A stretch of 50,883 nucleotides of DNA from a virus, in the IMG/VR virus record IMGVR_UViG_3300042114_000121, positions 1 to 50,883 of that record, one strand, 5' to 3'. Each line of letters begins with the position of its first letter. Position 1 is the stretch's first letter. Made by a program: the position numbers and the translations under genes. The notes beneath the pieces were generated by a model that saw only the letters and a list, made by a program, of their open reading frames with translations, was not told where the DNA came from and searched no databases. Shown here piece by piece: positions 14,923 to 21,798 of the stretch.

Positions 14923-15093
14923 ATGGAAAATGGAAAAATAATAAGACAATTGGAGACTGAAAAGCTTGAATTTGAGGGTAAAATAAAAGAGCTTATGAAG
15001 TTTATAGCAGATGAAAAGTTGAAACAAAAAAGTGCTATCGGTCATAAGGTGTTTACTATTGTAGAAGATGAAGTTGGGAGGATTTTTAAGTGA
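14923..15093 (+). CDS. Coiled-coil protein, 56 aa
   Basis: The ATG at 14923 is chosen over a TTG 18 bases upstream; the ribosome site is weak. The protein is a lysine/glutamate-rich helix (IIRQLETEKLEFEGKIKELM). The stop overlaps the next gene's GTG. Confidence 0.5.
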   Translation: MENGKIIRQLETEKLEFEGKIKELMKFIADEKLKQKSAIGHKVFTIVEDEVGRIFK

Positions 15094-15305
15094 AAAAAAT
15101 ACTTTTTATATCACTTGTAGTAAATTTTTATCTATTGTTTTATGGGTACTTTTTGAATAGTGAAGTTAAAAAGCAAGGTGTGACTATATACTCTCAAAAT
15201 AAGACTTTAGAATATCTTACCGAGAAGTATATAGGAACAAAACAAGAACAACAGCTTTTAAGAGAAGCTAATGAAATGATGGATAGGAGAAAGAAAGATG
15301 AATAA
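15090..15305 (+). CDS. Membrane-anchored helical protein, 71 aa
   Basis: GTG start overlapping the previous stop. An N-terminal transmembrane anchor (ILFISLVVNFYLLFYGYF) is followed by a charged helix (KTLEYLTEKYIGTKQEQQLL). The layout resembles an inner-membrane spanin, but it lies far from the lysis genes and a clearer spanin pair is at 20.5-20.8 kb, so another role is likely. Confidence 0.55.
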   Translation: MKKILFISLVVNFYLLFYGYFLNSEVKKQGVTIYSQNKTLEYLTEKYIGTKQEQQLLREANEMMDRRKKDE

Positions 15306-15711
15306 ACTTCACGAAGCTATGTACATGACATTAAGTGGCTATTCTAAAGAGATTGTGGATATGGATGATAATTCGCTTGATAGAGTACCTTTACGGATGG
15401 CAAACAGTATGTTGAAAGAGTTTAAGAAAAAACGAAAGATTTACTGTATGAGTGAAGCTGAAAAAGTAGTAGAGATGCTTAAAAAGTTTGATGTTGAGTT
15501 TAATGATAGAAAAACAGCTCCGTGCATATTACTTATACTCACTTTAGACTATCTTCTAAACATAGTTGAGCATCATCGTACTAAGCTTTTATTTGGTCAC
15601 TATAGGGAAGATGTGAAGAGAATGTATTTTTCTATAAATGAAAATGCTACATACTCAAAATATCTTGATGAACATTTAAAAATAATTGAAAAATTTGAAA
15701 GGATAAAATAA
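15298..15711 (+). CDS. Hypothetical helical protein, 137 aa
   Basis: Overlaps its neighbours at both ends. Mostly helical (AEKVVEMLKKFDVEFNDRKT; APCILLILTLDYLLNIVEHH). No motif recognised. Confidence 0.6.
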   Translation: MNKLHEAMYMTLSGYSKEIVDMDDNSLDRVPLRMANSMLKEFKKKRKIYCMSEAEKVVEMLKKFDVEFNDRKTAPCILLILTLDYLLNIVEHHRTKLLFGHYREDVKRMYFSINENATYSKYLDEHLKIIEKFERIK

Positions 15712-16340
15712 TGAAAATATTAGTAGCTTGTGAAGAAAGTCAAGCAGTAACAAAAGAATTAAGAGAATTAGGCTATGAAGCATATAGTGCCGATATACAA
15801 GAATGTAGTGGTGGTCATCCTGAATGGCATATACAAGGCGATGTACTTCCATTATTGAAACAGAAATGGGATATGATAATATCATTTCCTCCTTGTACTC
15901 ATTTATCCGTTAGCGGTGCTAGGCATTTTGAAAAGAAAAGGGCAGACGGACGACAAAGAGAAGCTATAGAGTTTTTTATGCAATTTATAAATGCTGATTG
16001 TGAAAGAATAGCAGTAGAAAATCCAGTTAATATTATAGGTGGAGATTATATAGCACAACATTTTCCTGATTTAATGGAAAAATATAATTTCCCAAAAAGT
16101 ACACAAAGAATACAACCTTATGAGTACGGAGATGAAGCACAAAAAACTACTTGTTTATGGTTGAAAGGATTACCCAATTTAGTTCCTACAAACATAGTAG
16201 GAAAAGGTGAAATGATAACTTTTTCAAGTGGAAAAACTATGCCAAAATGGTATTCAGAAAGTGCTGGTAAAGCAAAAATTAGAAGTAAAACATTTAAAGG
16301 AATAGCTAAAGCAATGGCTTATCAGTGGACAAAAATATGA
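15711..16340 (+). CDS. Phage C5-methyltransferase-like protein
   Basis: A 209-aa protein with MKILVACEESQAVTKELREL (SAM-binding strand-loop), DIQEC, the motif-IV-like FPPCTHLSVSG and a later AVENP matching the ENV/ENP position. This family is widespread in phages and usually annotated as DNA cytosine methyltransferase. It is much shorter than Dcm and lacks a QRRxR motif and a recognisable target domain, so its substrate could be unusual. It overlaps its neighbours by one and four bases. Confidence 0.75.
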   Translation: MKILVACEESQAVTKELRELGYEAYSADIQECSGGHPEWHIQGDVLPLLKQKWDMIISFPPCTHLSVSGARHFEKKRADGRQREAIEFFMQFINADCERIAVENPVNIIGGDYIAQHFPDLMEKYNFPKSTQRIQPYEYGDEAQKTTCLWLKGLPNLVPTNIVGKGEMITFSSGKTMPKWYSESAGKAKIRSKTFKGIAKAMAYQWTKI

Positions 16341-16567
16341 ACAATGACTACACATACTGTTTAAATAAAGATGAGACTTGTATTCATAGAAGAGGATGTA
16401 AAAGATGGGTAGGTAACTACTCAGATGATGAAGTAAGAGAGCTATATACTGAAAACAGATTTGTTTCTGAGGTTGATGAGACTAAGTGCATACCTAACTA
16501 TAAAGATGAATATTGTGAAAATAACTTTGAGTTTTTAGATAGGTTTAGGATGTCAGATGGAAAGTAA
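16337..16567 (+). CDS. Cysteine-rich hypothetical protein, 76 aa
   Basis: The ATG at 16337 overlaps the methyltransferase stop; a GTG at 16325 is possible but less likely. Cysteines in YCLNKDETCIHRRGCKRW and CIPNYKDEYCENN suggest metal binding. Function unknown. Confidence 0.6.
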   Translation: MNNDYTYCLNKDETCIHRRGCKRWVGNYSDDEVRELYTENRFVSEVDETKCIPNYKDEYCENNFEFLDRFRMSDGK

Positions 16568-16649
16568 ACAAATAAGAATACTTTTCATTGTAGGTATTGT
16601 TAGCATTTATGCTTTAGTGTGTTTTTATACAGGAGGAATGATATGTTAA
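16557..16649 (+). CDS. Single-pass membrane peptide, 30 aa
   Basis: An ATG within the end of the previous gene encodes MESKQIR and then a continuous hydrophobic helix (ILFIVGIVSIYALVCFY). The stop overlaps the next start region. Short, so conservation would be needed for certainty. Confidence 0.45.
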   Translation: MESKQIRILFIVGIVSIYALVCFYTGGMIC

Positions 16650-16882
16650 AAATTTCAAATATTGTACATATGGATAAAAATAATAAGTTTGCTATTATTG
16701 AGTCGAGTACTCAAGAAGAGCTAAAAGATGCAATTAAAGAACTTGAATCTTTAGATAATGAAGTAGTAAGTGTAATAACTGGTAAACCATATAATGGAGG
16801 TATTCTTGGAATTATGGCAAATCAATTCAAGTTAGAACAAAATGAGACTTACGAAGTAACTATAAAAAGGAAAAAGTTATGA
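16643..16882 (+). CDS. Hypothetical protein, 79 aa
   Basis: The ATG at 16643 follows AGGAGG by 6 bases, which decides it over an upstream in-frame start at 16619. Mixed alpha/beta (FAIIESSTQEELKDAIKELE). No family recognised. Confidence 0.65.
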   Translation: MLKISNIVHMDKNNKFAIIESSTQEELKDAIKELESLDNEVVSVITGKPYNGGILGIMANQFKLEQNETYEVTIKRKKL

Positions 16883-17100
16883 ATAGAGATGAAGCTAAAA
16901 ATGACTTATTTTAAAAGATAGGACTAGGTTTAATTGGTAATTGTACAAAAATATCTAATTTCATTGATAAAATCTATGATAGTTTTGAAAATAAATCTTG
17001 TGATGGTTGCATACATAAAGATGCAAAAGATAAAAATGAACTGATTGGCTATAGTTGTTTAGAGTATAGTAGACACTATGCTGATAAATTTAAAAAATAA
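16879..17100 (+). pseudogene. Small gene interrupted by an in-frame TAA
   Basis: ATG at 16879 opens MNRDEAKNDLF, then TAA at 16912-16914, then the same frame stays open for 61 codons (KIGLGLIGNCTKISNFIDKI...CDGC...KFKK). The start (RDEAK) and IDKIYDSFE resemble RDEAKDKI and IDKIYEGFE of the protein at 46983-47192, so the two parts once formed one protein. There is no good internal start after the stop. Nonsense mutation is the simplest explanation; readthrough or a sequence error are alternatives. Confidence 0.6.
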
Positions 17101-17110
17101 GGAGAAAAAG

Positions 17111-17770
17111 ATGAAAATTGAAAATTATAAAAAAATGGTAGAGCTACAACATAGCTTTAATATCTTAGCGATGGGCGAAAACTACTTAGATTTAAATCTT
17201 AATTGGAATTCGGCAATTATCGCTGAAAGTGGAGAGATGCTCGATAGCTTAGGCTATAAATGGTGGAAAAAACAAGAAGTAGATATGGATAATGCAAAAG
17301 TTGAAGCTATTGATTTGTTACATTTTGTGATAAGTGAAAGAATGCAAAGTTATAATCATAGTGAATTTGACACAATTATAGAAACATCAAGAGATTTTTC
17401 AGTATTTAATTCAAAAGTATTTAAAAATGGTTTTTTTCTTTATGGTGAAGATATAAAAAATAATATAAATACATTAAATTATGACAAAATTGATAGATTT
17501 ATGGTACTTAAAGAAATATTTAACAAACTTGAAATGTCAAACGAAGATGTTTATATAGCATACATCGTTAAAAACTGTTTGAATAAATTTAGACAAAACA
17601 ATGGATACAAAGAGGGAACTTATCAAAAGATTTGGATTGATAAAGAGGATAATGTTGTAGCTTATGAGTTAGCAAAAAATATCGGTGCAGACGAAAACCT
17701 CTTTGATTTGCTTTATGATGAATTAGAAACTACTTATAGCTACTACTTTAAAAGTGGTGTGAAAAAATGA
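17111..17770 (+). CDS. dut: Dimeric (all-alpha) dUTPase
   Basis: A 219-aa protein of the all-alpha NTP pyrophosphatase superfamily (dUTPase_2). It shows NWNSAIIAESGEMLDSLGYK with KWWK, then EAIDLLHFVISE, then LNKFRQNNGYKEGTY with KIW and EDN. These carry the acidic metal ligands (ExxE and ExxD) and the substrate segment of Campylobacter/Leishmania-type enzymes. It hydrolyses dUTP to dUMP, limiting uracil in DNA and feeding dTMP synthesis. The ATG at 17111 follows AAGGAG; an upstream ATG at 17078 lies in the preceding broken gene. Confidence 0.9.
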   Translation: MKIENYKKMVELQHSFNILAMGENYLDLNLNWNSAIIAESGEMLDSLGYKWWKKQEVDMDNAKVEAIDLLHFVISERMQSYNHSEFDTIIETSRDFSVFNSKVFKNGFFLYGEDIKNNINTLNYDKIDRFMVLKEIFNKLEMSNEDVYIAYIVKNCLNKFRQNNGYKEGTYQKIWIDKEDNVVAYELAKNIGADENLFDLLYDELETTYSYYFKSGVKK

Positions 17771-18013
17771 ATGTTTCAAAAATTATTAAAAAAATAGTTT
17801 TTTATCTTGAAAAATTAACAGGGAAAATAATACACCAAGAAGATATAGCAAATCTTTTTGGTATAGACAAAAAATACTTTGGCTACACAAAAAGCTAGAA
17901 ATTCAAAAGTGTTTTATTTCTATTTTTTAGAGTGGTGTTTTAAAAATAACCTTGACCCAAAAATGTTTATAGAAATTGGACACAACAATAAAAAAAATAG
18001 ATATTTAAAATAA
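17767..18013 (+). pseudogene. Small gene with an apparent frameshift
   Basis: The ATG overlaps the dUTPase stop. The frame encodes MNVSKIIKKIVFYLEKLTGK...EDIANLFGIDKKYFGYTKS, then TAG at 17896-17898. The +1 frame continues without a break: KARNSKVFYFYFLEWCFKNN...GHNNKKNRYLK to 18013. Removing one A from the five-A run at 17889-17893 joins them into one ~80-aa protein with a helix-turn-helix-like N-terminal half. Possible causes are a real indel, a homopolymer sequencing error or programmed slippage. Confidence 0.55.
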
Positions 18014-18031
18014 CAATCATAGGAGTAGAAA

Positions 18032-18580
18032 ATGTTTAAAATATTAGAGCCACATTGTGAACCAAAAAGAGGTACTAAATACAGTGCTTATGTTGATTTA
18101 TTTAGTCGTGAAGATGTTGTTATAGGTGCTGGAGAAACTAAGGTTATTAAATTGGGGGTTAAATTGGATACTGGGGAACTAAAAGAAAATTGGAAACAAA
18201 AAAGTGGACTAATTTTTAAGCCTGATGATGCAAAGCAATCGCTTATTGCTTTTGGATTTAATACATTTTTAAAATCCCACTACCTAGAAGTAGCACTTAG
18301 AAGCTCACTAGCAGTTAAAGGCTTAATCATAGCAAATGGTATAGGGATTATTGATTTAGATTATCCTGATGAGATAGGATTGATTGTTCATAATCCAGTA
18401 AAAGTAGTTGATATTTCACTTAAAGATTATGCACCATCTTATAGAGTAGATGGAAGAAGTTTTCATATAAACAAGGGCTACAAAGTTTGTCAATGCACAC
18501 TTAAAGAGCATAAGGGATTTCTTATTGGATATGAAAGCGATGTTGTTCGTGAGGGTGGATTTGGGAGTACAGGAAAATGA
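18032..18580 (+). CDS. dut: Trimeric (all-beta) dUTPase
   Basis: A 182-aa protein with all five trimeric dUTPase motifs in order: YSAYVDLFS (I), LRSSLAVKG (II), NGIGIIDLDYPDEIG (III), KGYKVCQCTL (IV) and the glycine-rich lid EGGFGSTGK (V) near the C-terminus. It catalyses the same dUTP to dUMP reaction as the gene 260 bases upstream but has an unrelated fold. GGAG precedes the ATG. Motif II has Ser for the usual Gly (RSSLA), a tolerated change. Insertions at ~55-75 lengthen it relative to the ~150-aa norm. Confidence 0.92.
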   Translation: MFKILEPHCEPKRGTKYSAYVDLFSREDVVIGAGETKVIKLGVKLDTGELKENWKQKSGLIFKPDDAKQSLIAFGFNTFLKSHYLEVALRSSLAVKGLIIANGIGIIDLDYPDEIGLIVHNPVKVVDISLKDYAPSYRVDGRSFHINKGYKVCQCTLKEHKGFLIGYESDVVREGGFGSTGK

Positions 18581-18879
18581 AATATAAAGAACTAAAAAAC
18601 AGATTAATTGAACTTGAACAAGATATTGAAACTGAAACTTTGAAAAATAAAAAGCTAAATGAAGCTTTAAAAAACTGTTTGCAAAATTTTAAGGATTCAG
18701 CACAAAGAGGTGCTGAACTTTCAGAAGTAAAACATATGCTTATTGAAGAAAACAATAAGCTAAAGAGCTTTAATGAAAGCAAAACTGAAAATATATCAAA
18801 TCTTATAACTGATAGTATTGCGAAAGATAAAGAGATAGCACACTTAAGGTTTATGCTGAACGAAATGAGGCACTGGTAA
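18577..18879 (+). CDS. Coiled-coil protein, 100 aa
   Basis: ATG overlaps the dUTPase stop. Almost the whole protein is heptad-rich helix (ELKNRLIELEQDIETETLKN). It is the last rightward gene; the leftward block begins 11 bases on. Function unknown. Confidence 0.65.
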   Translation: MKYKELKNRLIELEQDIETETLKNKKLNEALKNCLQNFKDSAQRGAELSEVKHMLIEENNKLKSFNESKTENISNLITDSIAKDKEIAHLRFMLNEMRHW

Positions 18880-18890
18880 GGTTACCTCAT
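18865..18890. terminator. Hairpin between convergent operons
   Basis: ATGAGG (18865-18870) and CCTCAT (18885-18890) pair, with GGTAA/TTACC complementary inside. It spans both gene ends where the two transcription blocks converge, but no U-run follows. Confidence 0.35.
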
Positions 18891-19423
18891 CATCTAACAT
18901 TTAACTCCTCTATGATTATCTGTTTTTGTAAAAAATCACAACAATAATAGCTACAGCTAAAAGTTGTATCTGTTTTTGTTTCTCCATTCTGTATAAAATG
19001 TATTCTCTTGTCAAACATCAAAAGTTGCATATCTCTTCCTGCTTCTTTAAACACCCACTTTGAATATTTGTCATTTAACCATGTATTTGTCATGAGTAAT
19101 GCAAATTGTTTTCCAAAACTTAATGCTCTTTCAAAAAACTTTCTTTTATCTTTAAACGGTGGATTTGATATTATTACATCAAAGTGTTCTGGCTCGTATT
19201 TAAAAAAATCTTCTCCATTATCTATATGGCTATATATTACAGTTACATCTTTTAGTTTACTTATTTGTTTTACATATTCACTTTGTTGTTTATCAAAAGG
19301 ACACCATACTATAGTTCCTTGTTTGATATAATTCAATATTGGCTCTACTCCATATGTAGGAGTGTAGCTTTCATCACTACCTACTTTATTGTATAAAACT
19401 TTTTTACTATCTATCTTTTTCAT
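18890..19423 (-). CDS. Adenine-type DNA methyltransferase
   Basis: A 177-aa protein with SDESYTPTYGVEPILNYI at the start, IVWCPFD (SAM site region), HIDNGEDFF, and catalytic motif IV ISNPPF (~residue 86). This pattern fits phage N6-adenine methyltransferases with an NPPF motif. It is the last gene of the leftward late block and the only methyltransferase on this strand, so it would be made late, beside lysis genes. Target unknown. Confidence 0.8.
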   Translation of the reverse strand: MKKIDSKKVLYNKVGSDESYTPTYGVEPILNYIKQGTIVWCPFDKQQSEYVKQISKLKDVTVIYSHIDNGEDFFKYEPEHFDVIISNPPFKDKRKFFERALSFGKQFALLMTNTWLNDKYSKWVFKEAGRDMQLLMFDKRIHFIQNGETKTDTTFSCSYYCCDFLQKQIIIEELNVR

Positions 19424-19623
19424 TACCTCATCAGCTCCTCTACCATCTCTTCACTAAAATCATATCTTCCTTCATAGTCTATTGACCTCTTCATTAAAAT
19501 ATCTTTTAAATCATCATCATTGTTAACTTTTGCCATCTCTATATCTTCTTTGCTTTCTTTCATTAGCTTTTCTAGTGCTATTTCCATATCGTTTATTTCG
19601 TTTGTGTATTGAGATAGTTTCAT
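19423..19623 (-). CDS. Hypothetical helical protein, 66 aa
   Basis: Abuts the methyltransferase start. Acidic and helical (EINDMEIALEKLMKESKEDI). AAGGAG-type leader before the ATG. No family recognised. Confidence 0.6.
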   Translation of the reverse strand: MKLSQYTNEINDMEIALEKLMKESKEDIEMAKVNNDDDLKDILMKRSIDYEGRYDFSEEMVEELMR

Positions 19624-19658
19624 TGCATTTTCTCCTTATTTTTACAATAAAATTGTAA

Positions 19659-19874
19659 CTAAAACCACCTAACAATACCAATAATATTAGTGATAATAAA
19701 AGCTATTTGTACCAGTAGAAGCTGTTTGTCTTTTTCTATGTATGAGTAGTATGTGAAAGTTATGCTTGATGATAGGAAAAATAAAAATCCATATTTACTA
19801 TACTCTTCTATGTTTATAGATATTAATATTGCACCTAGTATTCCTGTTAGTGTTCCCAATATCCATTTTGTCAT
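19659..19874 (-). CDS. Small membrane protein, 71 aa
   Basis: Three hydrophobic segments (WILGTLTGILGAILISI; FLFFLSSSITFTYYSYI; LLVQIAFIITNIIGIV). A likely inner-membrane protein near the lysis genes; an accessory holin or pinholin-like role is possible but unproven. Confidence 0.6.
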   Translation of the reverse strand: MTKWILGTLTGILGAILISINIEEYSKYGFLFFLSSSITFTYYSYIEKDKQLLLVQIAFIITNIIGIVRWF

Positions 19875-19895
19875 ATTTGTCCTTTATGCAAAAAA

Positions 19896-19919
19896 CCACA
19901 CTGAATTTTATCAATGTGG
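19896..19919. terminator. Bidirectional terminator downstream of endolysin
   Basis: CCACACTG (19896-19903) pairs with CAATGTGG (19912-19919) with one G-U pair, flanked by an A-run on one side and TTTTATTTT on the other, so it can end transcripts in either direction. It lies in the 164-bp gap 19875-20038, where a rightward AAGGAGG and 13-codon frame at 19963 are the only other signals. Confidence 0.65.
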
Positions 19920-20038
19920 CTTTTATTTTACTGTAAAAATTTTTGACTAAGGAGGTAGTCGAATGAAAAAATCCACACAAACTGGGAATTTTGTGCTTAT
20001 GTGAATTATATCATAAATATTTTAATATCGTCTTACGA

Positions 20039-20392
20039 TTATACCTTTCTCTCAAAGTGAGGCTTATCTACAAAGCTAGATTTTTTAGTCTCAATCAATC
20101 CCCTCCAACTTCCACCCCACCTGTTAAGTTCACTCAGTCCCTCCCAATATTTCCCTATTTCGTTTGGAGTTTCTATCAATACACCATCTTTAAAGAAATT
20201 CAAATCCACCGCACACTTTTTTAAGTGCATAGAATTACTCGTTTTTGACTTTCCTGTTTTGATATAAATATCTTGCATCTCTTGGGTTCTCAAAACTTCT
20301 CCAAAAGTCACTTCATACCCTTTAGAAAAGATATAAACCAAAAGAGTCGTTAAGTCTCTACTAAATAATTGTTGCTCTTTACTTAAGCTCAT
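20039..20392 (-). CDS. Endolysin, M15-type peptidase
   Basis: A 117-aa protein with the zinc peptidase pattern of phage L-Ala-D-Glu or D-Ala-D-Ala carboxypeptidase-like endolysins: SMHLKKCAVDLNFF (His and Asp ligands, ~residues 54-67), LNRWGGSW and KPHFE (third zinc ligand, near the end). It cleaves peptide cross-links in peptidoglycan for lysis. There is no signal peptide, so it needs the holin. It is preceded by the spanin pair and followed by a terminator. Confidence 0.88.
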   Translation of the reverse strand: MSLSKEQQLFSRDLTTLLVYIFSKGYEVTFGEVLRTQEMQDIYIKTGKSKTSNSMHLKKCAVDLNFFKDGVLIETPNEIGKYWEGLSELNRWGGSWRGLIETKKSSFVDKPHFERKV

Positions 20393-20478
20393 CGTTTATC
20401 CTTTTGTGTTTTTGTTAAGAAATCTTTTCCAATTCTTAAATTTATTCTAAACGGTTTCATTATAAAATCATAAATCAT
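20389..20478 (-). CDS. Small basic peptide, 29 aa
   Basis: A short frame (MIYDFIMKPFRINLRIGKDF...KDKR) whose ATG overlaps the lipoprotein stop (ATGA) and whose stop overlaps the endolysin start. It is very basic. It may mainly couple translation of the two genes. Confidence 0.45.
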   Translation of the reverse strand: MIYDFIMKPFRINLRIGKDFLTKTQKDKR

Positions 20479-20687
20479 TTATTTATCTCCAATTTCATTT
20501 GTAATTTTCTTAACTCTATCATCCAACTATCCACATCTTTATCGTGCAAAGATTGTATTTTTTTTCCTACTTCTTTAGTAGCTATTGGAAAAGTTGGATA
20601 AGTGCAACTATTTTGAGAACATCCCACTATCGTAAACATTATTGACAATAGTGTTATCAATTTTATCAAATTCTTTAAGTGTTTCAA
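20475..20687 (-). CDS. Outer-membrane spanin lipoprotein (Rz1-like)
   Basis: A 70-aa protein with a lipoprotein signal (LITLLSIMFTIVGC, cysteine at residue 23) and a short mature part with CTYPTFPI and DSWMIELRKLQMKLE. It starts within the upstream gene in a different frame, the typical Rz/Rz1 arrangement. The lipidated product would sit in the outer membrane and pair with the inner-membrane spanin to fuse the membranes during lysis. Confidence 0.75.
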   Translation of the reverse strand: MKHLKNLIKLITLLSIMFTIVGCSQNSCTYPTFPIATKEVGKKIQSLHDKDVDSWMIELRKLQMKLEINK

Positions 20688-20796
20688 CTTCTTCCTCCAA
20701 TTTATCTATTTTGCTATCTTGTTTTGCTATGAAAAAACCTGTAATAAATGGAACTAACTGTTTTATTAGCTCCAGTAGTTTACTTAGTGCTTCCAT
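20608..20796 (-). CDS. Inner-membrane spanin (Rz-like)
   Basis: A 62-aa protein with an N-terminal membrane helix (LVPFITGFFIA) followed by a coiled coil (DSKIDKLEEEVETLKEFDKI), the expected layout of an i-spanin though shorter than most. The lipoprotein gene begins inside it in another frame (80-base overlap), which is the main support. Confidence 0.65.
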   Translation of the reverse strand: MEALSKLLELIKQLVPFITGFFIAKQDSKIDKLEEEVETLKEFDKIDNTIVNNVYDSGMFSK

Positions 20797-20974
20797 CTAT
20801 TTTTGGACTTAATCCACTTTTTGTTTTAACAAGAAAATCTAAAAACTTTCCAACTTTATTAAACTTCTCTGCTTTTTCAGGCGGTAATATATACACTATA
20901 ATAGTTTGAACTGCACCTAATATAACTATAACAACTGTTATAAGCTCATCTACTTTAAAAATTAAATCTTCCAT
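20780..20974 (-). CDS. Holin-like membrane protein, 64 aa
   Basis: One strong transmembrane segment (LITVVIVILGAVQTIIVYIL) followed by a charged tail (PPEKAEKFNKVGKFLDFLVK). Position directly before the spanins suits a holin or antiholin. AAAGGAG precedes the ATG. Confidence 0.6.
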   Translation of the reverse strand: MEDLIFKVDELITVVIVILGAVQTIIVYILPPEKAEKFNKVGKFLDFLVKTKSGLSPKIDGSTK

Positions 20975-21107
20975 CTTGTTCTCCTTTATTTCGTTTTTTT
21001 AACTCACTTGCACATTTAGGACTACAAGTTTTAGCATTTTTAAAAACACCTCGTCAATTACATACTAGGCATCTTCTTTCAAATGTTTGTATATGTTTTA
21101 TTTCCAT
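20955..21107 (-). pseudogene. Zinc-finger mini-gene interrupted by TGA
   Basis: On the minus strand MEIKHIQTFERRCLVCN is followed by TGA (21056-21054) and the same frame continues RGVFKNAKTCSPKCASELKK. The CLVC...CSPKC spacing makes a four-cysteine zinc finger only if the frame is read through. The end overlaps the holin-like gene in a different frame. It looks like a recent nonsense mutation. Confidence 0.5.
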
Positions 21108-21111
21108 TTTT

Positions 21112-21198
21112 TTATCCTTTTACAATGTCTTTTATTACTAAGACACCAACAAATATAACTATTGTAATCATAGTTAAAAATATCATATCTGTACTCAT
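21112..21198 (-). CDS. Single-pass membrane peptide, 28 aa
   Basis: MSTDMIF followed by a hydrophobic helix (LTMITIVIFVGVLVI) and KDIVKG. It fills the gap between two membrane protein genes and ends just before the ATG of the broken zinc-finger gene. It resembles small lysis or holin-type peptides. Confidence 0.45.
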   Translation of the reverse strand: MSTDMIFLTMITIVIFVGVLVIKDIVKG

Positions 21199-21200
21199 TT

Positions 21201-21503
21201 CTACCTTATCTCCTTGTCACTATTTCTTTGCTTCCTGTTTCTAGCCATATAAATTCTAACCAATCCATATCCTAAAACAAAAAACACTATTCCATTTAGC
21301 GATACCAAGTGAAATAATACCCATTGAGTTGGTTCTATCAATTCTGAAACTCTCGTGATTAGTAAAACAAGTAAAGCTGTTACTATCCAATATCCCGCAA
21401 AACAGTAGTGCCACATCTTATACTTGGTAGCTATTAGCCACCCCATAGGCAATACAAAACTTAGTGACATAATTGCCACTTCCAAAATACTATACATTTT
21501 CAA
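21201..21503 (-). CDS. Membrane protein, 100 aa
   Basis: Three transmembrane helices (ILEVAIMSLSFVLPMGWLIA; YWIVTALLVLLIT; LVSLNGIVFFVLGYGLVRIY) and a basic tail. It overlaps the upstream holin-like gene by 14 bases. Probably a lysis accessory protein; function not shown. Confidence 0.6.
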   Translation of the reverse strand: MKMYSILEVAIMSLSFVLPMGWLIATKYKMWHYCFAGYWIVTALLVLLITRVSELIEPTQWVLFHLVSLNGIVFFVLGYGLVRIYMARNRKQRNSDKEIR

Positions 21504-21798
21504 CCTTTTTTCTTAAAAAATTCAGTGCATAAAAACTAATAGATTCGCTGAAAAAAGCACAAAATGCACTTACTCCTAGCCTTAGTTCCACTGATGTATT
21601 TGGAAGAAAATCAGTCAATCCATAAAATACAACTAAGGCAACACAAGCACCTAAAAAGCTCTTAGTTAGTATTATTGCAACCACTTTAACTCTAGTGTGT
21701 TCTTTGCATTTATTTTCTGCCAACATTTCAGCAATATGAGACACAGCACTAAGAGCAAATCCCATAAAAGCCAAACCTATAGTTTCATCTATCTTCAT
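21490..21798 (-). CDS. Putative phage holin, 102 aa
   Basis: Helices at GLAFMGFALSAVSHIAEML, VVAIILTKSFLGACVALVVF and LGVSAFCAFFSESISFYAL with a charged end resemble class I/II holins and their size. Holins form inner-membrane lesions that let the endolysin reach the wall. Which of the membrane proteins in this block is the true holin cannot be settled by sequence alone. Confidence 0.6.
   Translation of the reverse strand: MKIDETIGLAFMGFALSAVSHIAEMLAENKCKEHTRVKVVAIILTKSFLGACVALVVFYGLTDFLPNTSVELRLGVSAFCAFFSESISFYALNFLRKKVENV

Noticed and set aside
15090-15305. Spanin in the early region
   Set aside because: A membrane anchor plus helix is too general, and a better overlapping spanin pair exists in the lysis block.
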